NCBI RefSeq assembly: GCF_003813775.1
Contig: NZ_RPDH01000003.1
Coordinates: 186,001-250,000, forward strand
DNA: 64,000 nucleotides
Reading direction: 5' to 3'
Source of the DNA: Chitinophaga lutea
GTDB lineage: Bacteria; Bacteroidota; Bacteroidia; Chitinophagales; Chitinophagaceae
Shown here: positions 45,076-53,744 of the stretch, one piece after another
Numbering within the stretch: position 1 is the stretch's first letter
How the letters are laid out: each line of letters opens with the position of its first letter
Position numbers and translations under genes: made by a program
Notes under the pieces: model-generated
The model's database searches: none
What the model saw: the letters and a program-made list of their open reading frames with translations, nothing else
Told to the model about the DNA's origin: nothing

Positions 45076-45672
45076 CTAATCCCTTTTCAGCCAGCCGGTG
45101 ATGCTCATCCTGGGTTTGTTCGCCACCAGCACTTCATGCTCCAGCTCGCTGCTTTTGAAGAATACCGTTTTGCCGCCGGTGGGGTCAATTTCCTGGGCGG
45201 CCTGCCCGGCATGTTGAATGGATAACTGCCCGCCATCGCCGGCAACCCAGTCTGTGTTCAGGTATATGATCATGGAGTATTGCCTGCTGGAATTATTGCG
45301 GAACTGGTCGATGTGTTTTTTGTAAAAACTTCCCGTTTTGTATAAAGCGTAATGGAACTCATACCCATTGATACCGGTGTAGCAGGAATTATTCAGGTGG
45401 AGGATGAAGGCGTCCATCAGTGCAAAAAAGGCGTTTTCATGAACGTCGTTATGTTTTTTGTCCAGCCAGTAAATGACGTCGCTTCGCACGGCTTTATCGT
45501 GTGAAACCTGTTCACTGTTGCCGGTGCCGGCGGACTGCATCTGCCGGTTTTCAAACAGCTGGATCAGGTTGTTTTTAAGATCGCCTGCCAGTTGAGGGCT
45601 TAGAAAGTTTTCGGCGATGCCGACCCTGTTTTCAACAAAACTGTTGATGAGGGTGTCGAAGATGGTTTGCAA
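45076..45672 (-). CDS. 2-oxoglutarate/Fe(II)-dependent dioxygenase (prolyl hydroxylase-like)
   Basis: 198 residues, cytoplasmic. The double-stranded beta-helix carries the iron triad H120-x-D122 (KKHIDQF) and H179 (LEHEVL), and R188 (KPRMSITGW) for 2-oxoglutarate. This matches the 2OG-Fe(II) oxygenase superfamily of the P4H/SM-20 type, which hydroxylates proteins or small molecules. The only convenient start is TTG 45672; no in-frame ATG occurs before residue 45. It has no evident operon partner. Confidence 0.85.
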   Translation of the reverse strand: MQTIFDTLINSFVENRVGIAENFLSPQLAGDLKNNLIQLFENRQMQSAGTGNSEQVSHDKAVRSDVIYWLDKKHNDVHENAFFALMDAFILHLNNSCYTGINGYEFHYALYKTGSFYKKHIDQFRNNSSRQYSMIIYLNTDWVAGDGGQLSIQHAGQAAQEIDPTGGKTVFFKSSELEHEVLVANKPRMSITGWLKRD

Positions 45673-45805
45673 AGAGCAGAGAATTATATGGACAGCATTA
45701 TCCGTATTGCGGTGAAGGTAAGCTTAAAACCGGTAAAAATGGCGCGATGGAGCATCTTCTCCGTATTGTTGATACAGACGCCTGTTGCCATGTTCCGCGG
45801 CAAAT

Positions 45806-45838
45806 AAAAAAGAAGGAGCGCATGGCTCCTTCTTTTTT
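45806..45838. terminator. 14-bp terminator hairpin
   Basis: AAAAAAGAAGGAGC (45806-45819) pairs with GCTCCTTCTTTTTT (45825-45838), loop GCATG. The A/T flanks give a U-run in either direction. On the minus strand it follows the DUF4091 gene by 22 bases. Confidence 0.8.
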
Positions 45839-45860
45839 ATCGAAAATACGAAACGGTTGT

Positions 45861-47645
45861 TTAATTCTTCAGCGACGCTGAAATATCGTTCAACAGTTTT
45901 TTGGCTGCATTCAGATCGTCGTTCCAGCCATCGTGGCGTTTATTGTTGTTGAGTTTCGCAATGGCGGCATTCAGTGCGTTCAGTTGGGTTTTATCCTGCT
46001 TTTGCTCCAGCAGTTTCTTCAGTGCCCGTACTTTCTCGTAGTCCTGGATGCCTTCCAGCAGCCGCTCGTAACGGATGGAGCTACGCGCCTGCGGGTACAC
46101 GATGTAGGTATCGCCTGCCGGCCATGTCCGGAAACGGGAGTCTACGAGCGGATTTTCCACCCAGGAATTGAATGCCCAGCGCAGCACGCCGTTGTAGCCG
46201 GCGGCTGTTGCATACCAGCCCATGTAGGCGGATTCCCCGGGGTCTGAAAAGGTAAACTGGTTGGGGAAATTGTTGCCGCAATACACATAAAATGTGGTGT
46301 TCAATCCTCTGGCGGTGCGGTCTGCCAGATCTTTCGAGTCGATAGGATGCTGCACGGCGGTACTTACATCACGGCTGTCAGGATAACGCTGGTAAGTTTT
46401 CTGGTTGTCGGCGTAGGATACGCTCAGCGCAGGCGATGCCTTTTCGATCAGCGCAAAAGCCAGTCCCATTTCTTCCTTGTTCCGCTCATCGAGGGCAATG
46501 TTGGTGATCTCCAGCCAGCCTTTCTGCCGGAGGTGGTTCACGAAGTCTTTCAGGAAGGGCTCCCACATGTCGTTGAACGCGGGCGTGCCGGGTTTGGCCA
46601 CCACGTTCACGAATTTGCCGGTGGCGGCATCTTTGTAATGGATCTCGTTGTTCCAGGGCACGATGGAGTAACAGTTGATCATCTTCTTAATCCCCAGGCC
46701 CATCATGAAAGAAACCCATTTATCGAACACCTGGTAGTCGTACGACCATTTGCCGTCTTTTTCTTTCGTCCAGATGATCATGTCCTCGTAAGGATCCAAC
46801 GTCTGCACGTGCCAGGGATCCTTATTGAGGGTGGCCGTGATCACTTTCTGGCCCAGTTTTGCCAGCATGCGCATTTGCGGCTCCATAGCCCTGAAATGCT
46901 CGTCGCTCCATACAGGTACCTTGTTGACGCGGGCAATGGCCGAAGGGTGCTGCCACTGGTCGAGATGGAATGTCCAGGCTGTCGGCTCCGGGAGGGTAAG
47001 ATCGATCACGTCGAGGGTCAGGTCAAGTTCCTGTTTTTTGCCTTTCGGTGTGATGACCTGCACTTTCGCGGCATAAGTGCCTTTTTCGGCGGTGCGGGGT
47101 ATGTCGACCGTTATCCAGACGGGACGTACCTTTTTCTTTTCAAGGTTGAAGGAAGAAAGGTCGTCGAGCAGGTCCGGCGATAACGACGCCGGGAAGTCGC
47201 CCGGCTTGCGCCAGCCGCATCCGGGCCCGTAGGTGTCTGTAATAATGTATCGTTCAAAACGGGCGTAGGCCACAGGGCCGAGTTTTTTGCCGTTGGAGGC
47301 GGTCGGTTCGGATACCAGCACTTTTACACCGGCAATGGAATCGGTGGTCCAGAGCAGGAGCTGTGCAGACAGGCGTTCTCCTTTCCATCCTTTCAGATGC
47401 ACGGCCTTTTCGGTGGTAATACCGGGTGCTTCGGATTTGGCGAAACGTTTGTCGATCGAAACGAAGGAGGTGTGGAGACCGGGTTTTACCGGCAGCCAGC
47501 TTTTCCCGTCGGATGCCACGGGGTCCGGCGCCTCTGTAAAAGTCTGTCCTTTATCCCATTGCGGCTGCTGGGAAAAGGCGGCCGCGGAAATACTGGTGAA
47601 TATGCCCAGGCAAATGAGTCGGTGAATCTGTCTTTTTGCAATCAT
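45861..47645 (-). CDS. DUF4091/GH123-like secreted protein
   Basis: 594 residues with signal peptide (IHRLICLGIFTSISAAAFSQ). An N-terminal beta-sandwich (about 40-215, LKGWKGERLSAQLLLWTTDS and VWITVDIPRTAEKGTYAAKV) precedes a TIM-barrel-like region (PTAWTFHLDQWQHP onward) and the DUF4091 segment near the C-terminus (PAGDTYIVYPQARSSIRYER, LLEGIQDYEKVRAL). The architecture is that of GH123-type N-acetylgalactosaminidase relatives, but the sugar specificity is not evident. It reads toward the dioxygenase but ends at its own terminator. Confidence 0.8.
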   Translation of the reverse strand: MIAKRQIHRLICLGIFTSISAAAFSQQPQWDKGQTFTEAPDPVASDGKSWLPVKPGLHTSFVSIDKRFAKSEAPGITTEKAVHLKGWKGERLSAQLLLWTTDSIAGVKVLVSEPTASNGKKLGPVAYARFERYIITDTYGPGCGWRKPGDFPASLSPDLLDDLSSFNLEKKKVRPVWITVDIPRTAEKGTYAAKVQVITPKGKKQELDLTLDVIDLTLPEPTAWTFHLDQWQHPSAIARVNKVPVWSDEHFRAMEPQMRMLAKLGQKVITATLNKDPWHVQTLDPYEDMIIWTKEKDGKWSYDYQVFDKWVSFMMGLGIKKMINCYSIVPWNNEIHYKDAATGKFVNVVAKPGTPAFNDMWEPFLKDFVNHLRQKGWLEITNIALDERNKEEMGLAFALIEKASPALSVSYADNQKTYQRYPDSRDVSTAVQHPIDSKDLADRTARGLNTTFYVYCGNNFPNQFTFSDPGESAYMGWYATAAGYNGVLRWAFNSWVENPLVDSRFRTWPAGDTYIVYPQARSSIRYERLLEGIQDYEKVRALKKLLEQKQDKTQLNALNAAIAKLNNNKRHDGWNDDLNAAKKLLNDISASLKN

Positions 47646-48000
47646 GGATGTAAAAAATTGACCAGGTTATACGGTGATACAATGAGGTGAAGGGGGAAAT
47701 TACAAAAAGTTTAAAATTATTTCGAAAACTTTCATTTGGTGGAGGTGTTCCCGGATAGGGGATACTGTTACCCGGTCGACCCTGGTTCCCACAGGCAAGC
47801 ATTCTAAGGTTTCCCGTTCATTTTCAGGGCACGGGACAGCAATCCGGTTGTTGCGGGATAGAGATCGGGCACCTAAACCGGACTGTTGTGTTAAACGAAA
47901 GGCCCGCTCCGGAGGCAGGCCTTCGGTTTGATATCATTTAGAGGAAGTTTCGCTACCAGTTTATTCAAAGCGTGCCCGCCCCCGGAAACTTTTTGGGCCG
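47646..48000. other. Intergenic region between the DUF4091 and GH43 genes
   Basis: About 355 bases, both flanking genes on the minus strand. It holds one imperfect hairpin at 47899-47924 that would end the GH43 transcript. No consensus promoter for the DUF4091 gene was found. Confidence 0.4.
47899..47924 (-). terminator. Imperfect hairpin downstream of the GH43 gene
   Basis: AAGGCC and GGCCTT form the outer stem and CTCC/GGAG an inner one, with mismatches between. On the minus strand it is followed by a short T-rich tract (TTCGTTT). Confidence 0.4.
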
Positions 48001-49149
48001 TTATTTGCCGGCCGGTATGGCCTGCGGGGCGGTAGTGGGCCCTTCTACAACAAGCATCCCGTCTTTGAGTATCTTCATCCGGTCGATAAAAACCACCCGT
48101 TTTTCACCTGTAGACGACGTTCTGGCGTGATACACACAAAACATCTGTTTGCCATCCGGTGAATAAGTAATGCTGTTATGCCCTGTTCCGGTCACAACGC
48201 CTCCCTTTTCAACGTTTTTCTGCAAAACGGGATTATTGGCTGCTTTGGTGAACGGCCCCAGCGGGTTTTTTGAAGTCGCGTATCCAACCGCGTAGTTCTT
48301 CCCGCCGAAATAATTGGCGGAATACATCATATAGTAGGTATCTCCTTTTTTGAATGCAACGGACCCTTCCGTCCACCGGCGGTTGACTTCTTTGGACGTC
48401 ACGGAGCGGCTTTCCCATTCAGCCTGCTTGTCGTCCATTTTTACAGGCGGGCGTAATAACATGACGGGTTCTCCCGCCACACCGCTGAAATCCGGTTTCA
48501 GCTCAACGCCATACACCCAGCTTTCCTCAATTATATCGAACCATCCCTTTTGTTTGGCCCAGGCGGCCACTTCGCTTTCTACGGGATGTTTATAGCAGCA
48601 ACGGGAATAATAAAGGTAGACTTTGCCGTTTTTGTCAAAAAGGACGTTGGCATCAATGACCGGGTAGCCGGGATCAAAAACCGGCTTGTTGCTGATGTCG
48701 GTGAATGGCCCTGTGGGACGGTCCGCCACAGCCACTCCGATACGGAAGTTCTCGAGTTCCTTCGTGGGATTCTCTTTCCATTGTGCGCTGTAGAACATGT
48801 AAAACTTTCCTTTGTATGCGTACACTTCAGGCGCCCAGTACGCGCCGTGCCATGCGGCCGTGGAGTCGCTCCAGCCGTTTGGGTTGCCTGCATAATATAC
48901 CTGGCCTTCGTCTTTCCAGTTTACGAGATCGCTCGAGGAATAAGCGGCAAATCCATTCCTGGCGATGCCGCCGGTCCCGTACATATAATATTTGTCGCCT
49001 TTCACATGCAGCACATACGGGTCGCCAAATTCCACCGGCAGGGGATTCTGGTAAGTGCGCCCGGTTGAGGATTGTGCAAACAAGCCGGTCGTGTGCAGGC
49101 ATAATAGCAGGAGGGAAGCCCCGGTTAAAATCTTTACTGTCCGTTTCAT
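48001..49149 (-). CDS. Glycoside hydrolase family 43 enzyme (arabinofuranosidase/xylosidase type)
   Basis: 382-residue secreted enzyme with a five-bladed beta-propeller. Signal peptide VKILTGASLLLLCLHTTGL. The inverting GH43 triad fits D43 (VEFGDPYVLH, general base), D166 (PVIDANVLF, pKa modulator) and E261 (RRWTEGSVAF, general acid), with YNKYYMYGTGG-like blade repeats (GDKYYMYGTG, GKFYMFYSAQ, DTYYMMYSAN). It would remove arabinose or xylose side chains. There is no CBM. The OMP gene beyond is also on the minus strand but separated by about 115 bases. Confidence 0.85.
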   Translation of the reverse strand: MKRTVKILTGASLLLLCLHTTGLFAQSSTGRTYQNPLPVEFGDPYVLHVKGDKYYMYGTGGIARNGFAAYSSSDLVNWKDEGQVYYAGNPNGWSDSTAAWHGAYWAPEVYAYKGKFYMFYSAQWKENPTKELENFRIGVAVADRPTGPFTDISNKPVFDPGYPVIDANVLFDKNGKVYLYYSRCCYKHPVESEVAAWAKQKGWFDIIEESWVYGVELKPDFSGVAGEPVMLLRPPVKMDDKQAEWESRSVTSKEVNRRWTEGSVAFKKGDTYYMMYSANYFGGKNYAVGYATSKNPLGPFTKAANNPVLQKNVEKGGVVTGTGHNSITYSPDGKQMFCVYHARTSSTGEKRVVFIDRMKILKDGMLVVEGPTTAPQAIPAGK

Positions 49150-49263
49150 CTTTTAATTTTTCTTAAGTGGAATATAGCGTTGGCTGATCGCTAATATAGC
49201 TGCGGGAAACTACATTTTAAAATTTACCGGTCGCCGGGAAGGCATTCACTGGCCGGCGACGGC

Positions 49264-52092
49264 TTAATCCGGCTCAACATAGAGGTGCTGGCCGCCGAAT
49301 TTCGAGATGTTATAGCTTAACCCGATGGTCAACACCCTTCCCGCCTGGTTGCTACGCCTGTCTACAATCGAACTGCCTGAAATGTACCGGGTCAGGTTGT
49401 TTCGCTGGTTTAACAGATCGTTGGCGCTGACATTAAAGCTTAGCGACTGATCTTTCAGGAACTTTTTGCTGAAATTGGCATTAACGATGAAGGGGTTGGT
49501 ATTGGCCATCGCATAACCGGTATTGAAGGTTTTTGCTGCATTGATACCCAGCAGGTAGGTCTTTTTGATCGTTCCCCTGGCAGAGAAAGACAAAACAAGT
49601 CTTTGAACGTTGTTGAATTGACCGGTAACTCCGTCGCCCCTGTTCATGGTGAGGCTGTAGTTCATTTTGGCGTCGAAGGTGAATTTGTTTACCCTGAGCA
49701 TACTGCTCAGGTCGGCCAGGTAATTATGCGTGCGGAAAAAAGCCGTGCCGTTTACCTGTTGCAGTACATCAACGAGCGGATTCTGGTTCAGCACATTATT
49801 GTTGCCGTTGTAGTTGTAACCTAACTTTGCGTCGGTCGTCATTTTTTTAGATATAAGCATTCCCCTCAATTGCTGGGATACATCGATGCCTTTACTATGC
49901 CGCTTGTTATTATTGATGAAAACTACCTTGTTTGAAGTCCCGATTTTACCAGAATAGAAAATGGCATATTTGTTTTTTTTGACGGGTATATTTAACATGT
50001 AGTGGCTGCTGATTCCATAGTTTCCATTGGTGTTTTCGAATCGGGTTTCCTGCCTGTAGCTGTTTAAAGTATCCGGTATCAATACCATGTTTTTGACGAT
50101 TTCGTTCCGGGTAGTATTGAAATGTAACCCGGCTTGCAGCGATACGCCTGTTTTGGGATTCGCAAAGTTGTAGTTCGATGTGATATTGTGGGAAAACGAC
50201 GGTTTCAGGTTGGGGTTCCCGATCACGATGTCTTGTAAGTTCTCGGTGTTTCGAATGGGTTGCAGCTGGTTGATTGTCGGATTGATATTGCTGCCATTGT
50301 AGTCGAACGAAATGGTTTTGCCTTCCGCGATGGTCCTGTTCAGGTTAATGCTGGGCGAATAGTTGAAGGTGCTGTTCCTGATTTTTTGGCCCAGATGAAC
50401 GTGGTAGTTGCTCAACATGGATGGATTGGCGTTAATGCCCATATTGTAGCGCATCCGCCTGCCGGAATACCCATAACTTAAGCCGAGGCCCTGGTTAATG
50501 AGCACAGAGGTGTAGTCTGTACTTAAGGAGTCGACAAAAGCGGGTTTGCTGCTCTGCTGATCGATGACATACGTCTGTACCGAGCTGGTGCTTTTGCCGG
50601 CAGACAGGCCATAGGTTAAGTTTAAACTTTGCCTGGCCAGGGTATCCTTAGGTTTTTTCAGGCCCAGGCTGTAGTTGACCCTGAAATGGAACCGCTGGCT
50701 GTTATTATCGGTAATGAGGTTCCTGTTTAGCAGGGAATCCTTCACCAAAAGCTCCGTTGTTTTATCATAATACCGCATGTGGGTGCTGATATATTGATCG
50801 GCATGGTTGGAAGAATTGGTGATGCCGAATTCCGTCGAAAGGTTACTTTTCTTGTCTTTTAATATCTTCGAAAAAATCAGCCGGGCATTGATCGAAGGCG
50901 ATTTTACAGTAGAACCGTTGATATTGTCAATGTCCTGTTTGATCACTCCCCATTGGTTGTTCGACGAAGTGTTGTTGTTTTCGCCATCAGTGTAAGAAAC
51001 ATTTACATTGCCTTCGACAAAAACTTTTTTGTTCTTGTAGTTGATACCGGTATTGAGGCTATGGTTGTTGTTCTGGTTTTCACCATCGCTAACGGTCTTA
51101 TTATAGAAAGTGCCCAATGGGTTCAGGGTTTCAATGCGCTGTTCGCTGGTGTAGGCGTTTCCGTTACGTTGATGATTATAGTGAACGTTGTAGCGCATGT
51201 TTTTATTTATCTCCTGGCCATGCGATGCATTGACGCTCATTGATTGTGCTGTTCCGGCCCCGTTGTCTGAAGTATTGTAGTGAAAGCCGCCGCTGCTTTG
51301 CCTGGTGTCTTTCCATAGGTTGACGTTTCCGCTGCCTCCAAACATATCGTTGGTTCCGCCGTTTACCACTATGCCTCCAAAGGCGGCATGGTTCATGTCC
51401 GGCTTGGTTACAATGTTCAGCATTTTAATGGGCTCGCCCGTCTTTATTCCTGTAAAATTGGCCAGGTCGCCAAAATCATCGATAACCTGGATCTTTGATA
51501 CAATGGCGGCAGGCAGCTTGTCGATAAAATCCTTGACATTACTGGTAAAGAAGTCTTTCCCGTTTACACGTAGTTTGACCATCTCCCTGCCCATTGTTGT
51601 AACGTTGTAGTCGCCATCCACTTCAAGGCCTGGCAGCTGTTTCAGCAGGTCTGCCACATTATCGCCCTCCAGCACCTGGTAGGCTGCGGCATTGTACTCG
51701 ATCGTATCCTGCACAACCCGTACGGGAACAGGTTTGGCCTTTATGACCACTTCCCTGAGCATGTGTACGTCGGGTTTCAGTTGTATGGTCCCGAGCGCCA
51801 GTACATTTTTCCGGTCGAAGGTATAATTGCCTTTAAAGGCTTCATGCCCGGCAGCGCTGATTTTTAATGAAAATGATGTGGATTTTATTGTTGTGAAAGT
51901 GAAGTGCCCTTTTTCATTGGTGGTGGTGCTCAGGGTGTCTTTATCGGCCACCAGCAACACATGGGCGTGTTGAATGGCATTTTGGGCGCTATCGACCACC
52001 TGGCCGTTAATGCGGTTACTGTTTTGTGCGTATCCGCGCAAGCAGCACAAAAATAAGAGGATGGATAGGAAGAGGGAAAAATGTTTTTCCAA
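49264..52092 (-). CDS. Outer-membrane beta-barrel protein with regulatory-like and plug domains (OMP_b-brl_3 type)
   Basis: 942 residues from TTG 52092 (no in-frame ATG nearby). Signal peptide EKHFSLFLSILLFLCCLRGYA, a carboxypeptidase-regulatory-like domain (INGQVVDSAQNAIQHAHVLL), a plug-like region (EVVIKAKPVPVRVVQDTIEY, LKQLPGLEVDGDYNVTTMGR, VRVN-type GKDFF) and a long barrel rich in aromatic strands ending with GLSYNISKFGG. This is the TonB-receptor-related outer-membrane family common in Bacteroidota; the ligand is unknown. It is the last host gene before the prophage. Confidence 0.85.
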   Translation of the reverse strand: MEKHFSLFLSILLFLCCLRGYAQNSNRINGQVVDSAQNAIQHAHVLLVADKDTLSTTTNEKGHFTFTTIKSTSFSLKISAAGHEAFKGNYTFDRKNVLALGTIQLKPDVHMLREVVIKAKPVPVRVVQDTIEYNAAAYQVLEGDNVADLLKQLPGLEVDGDYNVTTMGREMVKLRVNGKDFFTSNVKDFIDKLPAAIVSKIQVIDDFGDLANFTGIKTGEPIKMLNIVTKPDMNHAAFGGIVVNGGTNDMFGGSGNVNLWKDTRQSSGGFHYNTSDNGAGTAQSMSVNASHGQEINKNMRYNVHYNHQRNGNAYTSEQRIETLNPLGTFYNKTVSDGENQNNNHSLNTGINYKNKKVFVEGNVNVSYTDGENNNTSSNNQWGVIKQDIDNINGSTVKSPSINARLIFSKILKDKKSNLSTEFGITNSSNHADQYISTHMRYYDKTTELLVKDSLLNRNLITDNNSQRFHFRVNYSLGLKKPKDTLARQSLNLTYGLSAGKSTSSVQTYVIDQQSSKPAFVDSLSTDYTSVLINQGLGLSYGYSGRRMRYNMGINANPSMLSNYHVHLGQKIRNSTFNYSPSINLNRTIAEGKTISFDYNGSNINPTINQLQPIRNTENLQDIVIGNPNLKPSFSHNITSNYNFANPKTGVSLQAGLHFNTTRNEIVKNMVLIPDTLNSYRQETRFENTNGNYGISSHYMLNIPVKKNKYAIFYSGKIGTSNKVVFINNNKRHSKGIDVSQQLRGMLISKKMTTDAKLGYNYNGNNNVLNQNPLVDVLQQVNGTAFFRTHNYLADLSSMLRVNKFTFDAKMNYSLTMNRGDGVTGQFNNVQRLVLSFSARGTIKKTYLLGINAAKTFNTGYAMANTNPFIVNANFSKKFLKDQSLSFNVSANDLLNQRNNLTRYISGSSIVDRRSNQAGRVLTIGLSYNISKFGGQHLYVEPD

Positions 52093-52278
52093 GGTATTTA
52101 AAGGGTTACAATGCTAATTTATTTTTTAAAAGCGGTCTTTTTAAGTGTTCCCGTAAATTTTAACAAATCTTTCCAGGTTTGAAATAAACGGTGGGTGGTG
52201 TGTTTTGTCAGAATCAGGTTCAAACCGATGTGAAAGTTTATCATGATCGTTGGCGCCGGGGTAGTACTCGCCAAAATA

Positions 52279-52307
52279 GCAAAACCCGCTCTAGGAGCGG
52301 GTTTTGC
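52279..52307 (-). terminator. Terminator downstream of the tRNA-Leu fragment
   Basis: GCAAAACCCGCTC (52279-52291) pairs with GAGCGGGTTTTGC (52295-52307), loop TAG. On the minus strand it comes seven bases after the tRNA-Leu 3' end, as expected for the original tRNA terminator left on the host side. Confidence 0.8.
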
Positions 52308-52313
52308 CTGGAG

Positions 52314-52339
52314 TGCCCAGAACTGGATTCGGCACACCC
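52314..52339 (-). other. Prophage attachment site (attL): tRNA-Leu 3' fragment
   Basis: On the minus strand the sequence contains CGAATCCAGTTCTGGGCA, the T-loop, T-stem 3' strand, acceptor 3' strand and discriminator typical of a Bacteroidota tRNA-Leu, preceded by GGGTGTGC of the long variable arm. Compared with the usual GTGCTGGTTCGAATCC it lacks five bases (TGGTT), and no 5' half follows; the sequence diverges right after the variable arm. That is what integration into the 3' end of a tRNA leaves behind. Confidence 0.65.
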
Positions 52340-52470
52340 GCTTTCTGAAAAAAGTTATTATTCATTTTCAATTACTTATGCACTTAATTGGCTACTCGAA
52401 ACCGTATTTTTTGGCGATCTTTGGCCCCGATGTGGCCCCAAATTGATACTGTAAACTGCCTGTGTTATTG

Positions 52471-53085
52471 CTACTTCATAAAGCACTCGTCAATGAAGAA
52501 GAATAATTCCTGATTGGCAGCCGTAAATGATTTGTCAAGAATTTTTTTTGCTGATTTGAATCCGAATGATTCGCCGGTACTCTCTGTCTTGCTGATGTCT
52601 TTTGTCTTCTTGAGATCTGTCCCGTTTCTCTTGTCGTATACTTTTAACGAATAAGCAGTAATGGCATTCCAGGAACTGCTAGGGAAAACTCCGTAGGAAA
52701 AATTTCCTCCAAATGTCCCAAAGCCAGTTGTGATATCGGTTCCGTAAGCCGCATGGTAGCCCACAATTCCAACCTTTATGGTAATCCGGTCTGGCGCAGC
52801 ATCAAGGGGGTATTTCTCGCTCGTTAAAATATTGAACACAGCTTGTGGATACGTCTGCGAAATTGCTCGCTGCAGATTTTTGGCTAGCTGTCCTTCCTCA
52901 CATCCGTTCCTTTTCAGAGCTTCGAGGTTCCTGCCATCGAATATTACAACGTCGATGGTATCACCCTGTAGAAAGCCAATCCGAGGTTTTGTTCTTATTT
53001 CATCAGCGCACCACGCATACGTTTTCTGAGCACTGGAAACTGAGAAGGTGAGTAAAAATGCCATGAGCAGTGTGAGATATTTCAT
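52471..53085 (-). CDS. Secreted protein of unknown function, lysogenic-conversion candidate
   Basis: About 204 residues from ATG 53085, with a clear signal peptide (MKYLTLLMAFLLTFSVSSAQ). The mature part is mixed alpha/beta (GDTIDVVIFDGRNLEALKRN, DRITIKVGIVGYHAAYG) with a glycine-rich stretch (GFGTFGGNFSYGVF) and three Cys. I do not recognise the family. It is the outermost prophage gene, transcribed away from the lytic genes and behind the repressor, the usual place for a gene expressed in the lysogen. Start GTG 53124 is less likely because the signal peptide begins at 53085. Confidence 0.65.
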   Translation of the reverse strand: MKYLTLLMAFLLTFSVSSAQKTYAWCADEIRTKPRIGFLQGDTIDVVIFDGRNLEALKRNGCEEGQLAKNLQRAISQTYPQAVFNILTSEKYPLDAAPDRITIKVGIVGYHAAYGTDITTGFGTFGGNFSYGVFPSSSWNAITAYSLKVYDKRNGTDLKKTKDISKTESTGESFGFKSAKKILDKSFTAANQELFFFIDECFMK

Positions 53086-53110
53086 AGTGTTGAATTTGGA
53101 GTTTACATAA

Positions 53111-53200
53111 ATTGCGCTGCGCACTGTAACTGCGCAATGATTTTTATTTGTTAACTGTGGACAATCTAATCACTACGCAGAATACCTGCGCACTACGCAG
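53111..53200. promoter_or_regulatory. Repeat cluster upstream of the secreted prophage gene
   Basis: ATTGCGC (53111-53117) and GCGCAAT (53132-53138) form an inverted repeat, and CACTACGCAG occurs at 53171-53180 and again at 53191-53200, exactly 20 bases apart (two helical turns). The spacing and repetition suggest operators for a DNA-binding protein controlling the minus-strand gene. Confidence 0.5.
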
Positions 53201-53286
53201 TATATTTGCTAAATATTTTAGTATTGTGAATGTTCAACCTCGCAACTGTTTACTTATGAATAATTCTACGAATCACCAGGACACGC

Positions 53287-53685
53287 TTACTGCTGAGGAA
53301 GCCAGGAATCTAAACCTCCTAATATTCGACGCCCTCTTTTCTTTATGCCATCCTTCACGCTCTCAAACGTCTGGTGTGTCATCTCCGCTTTCCATTCCGC
53401 GTAGTCCTCAAGAATTGCCAGCATCAACGCAGTCTGAGGATTCAGTGGCGCCCCCGGCGGCGCAATAAGAATAGGCTTTCCGGCCAGCTGATCGCCAAAC
53501 ACATTTTTGAATTGATTAATGTGATCTTGGGTAACAGATCCACTTTTCCCATTCAAGGAGGAAAAGTAGTCTGGATTATACCCCAGTTTCTGCGCTATGT
53601 CGGCATTCCTCAATTTAACACCTCCCTCAGCCGCAACCTCCTTTAGCTTTTTTACTAATTCTTGGTACTCTTCTTTGAGATTCAT
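53287..53685 (-). CDS. Phage repressor-like helix-turn-helix protein
   Basis: 132 residues. The N-terminal part reads as an XRE-like HTH (VKLRNADIAQKLGYNPDYFS then SLNGKSGSVTQDHINQFKNV), the C-terminal part (about 75-132) as a helical oligomerisation tail. It is transcribed leftward, divergent from the early genes, with a palindromic operator between, which is the layout of a CI-type lysogeny switch. No protease or LexA-like domain is present, so induction may not be by RecA-stimulated cleavage. Confidence 0.78.
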   Translation of the reverse strand: MNLKEEYQELVKKLKEVAAEGGVKLRNADIAQKLGYNPDYFSSLNGKSGSVTQDHINQFKNVFGDQLAGKPILIAPPGAPLNPQTALMLAILEDYAEWKAEMTHQTFESVKDGIKKRGRRILGGLDSWLPQQ

Positions 53686-53720
53686 CTAATAATGATTTCT
53701 AATTTTAATCAACTTCGAAA

Positions 53721-53737
53721 AATTAGAAAATCCAAGT
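53721..53737. promoter_or_regulatory. Second, degenerate operator copy
   Basis: AATTAGAAAATCCAAGT matches the perfect operator ACTTAGAAAATCTAAGT at 15 of 17 positions. A third, weaker match (ACTTCGAAAAATTAG) starts at 53712. Arrays of two or three graded sites are usual in phage switches. Confidence 0.5.
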
Positions 53738-53744
53738 ATTTTAC

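Larger units (their letters stand above)
52093..52470. other. Junction region between host and prophage
   Basis: About 380 bases without a gene. It holds a terminator (52279-52307), the 3' end of a tRNA-Leu gene on the minus strand (52314-52339), and farther right two direct copies of TGGCCCC inside a TTTGG...CCAAA frame near 52421-52443. This is where I put the left end of the prophage. Confidence 0.6.

Noticed and set aside
53148..53468. 106-residue plus-strand frame across the repressor 3' end
   Set aside because: Starts at TTG, runs antisense through the repressor gene and ends in a Ser/Pro-rich shadow stretch.
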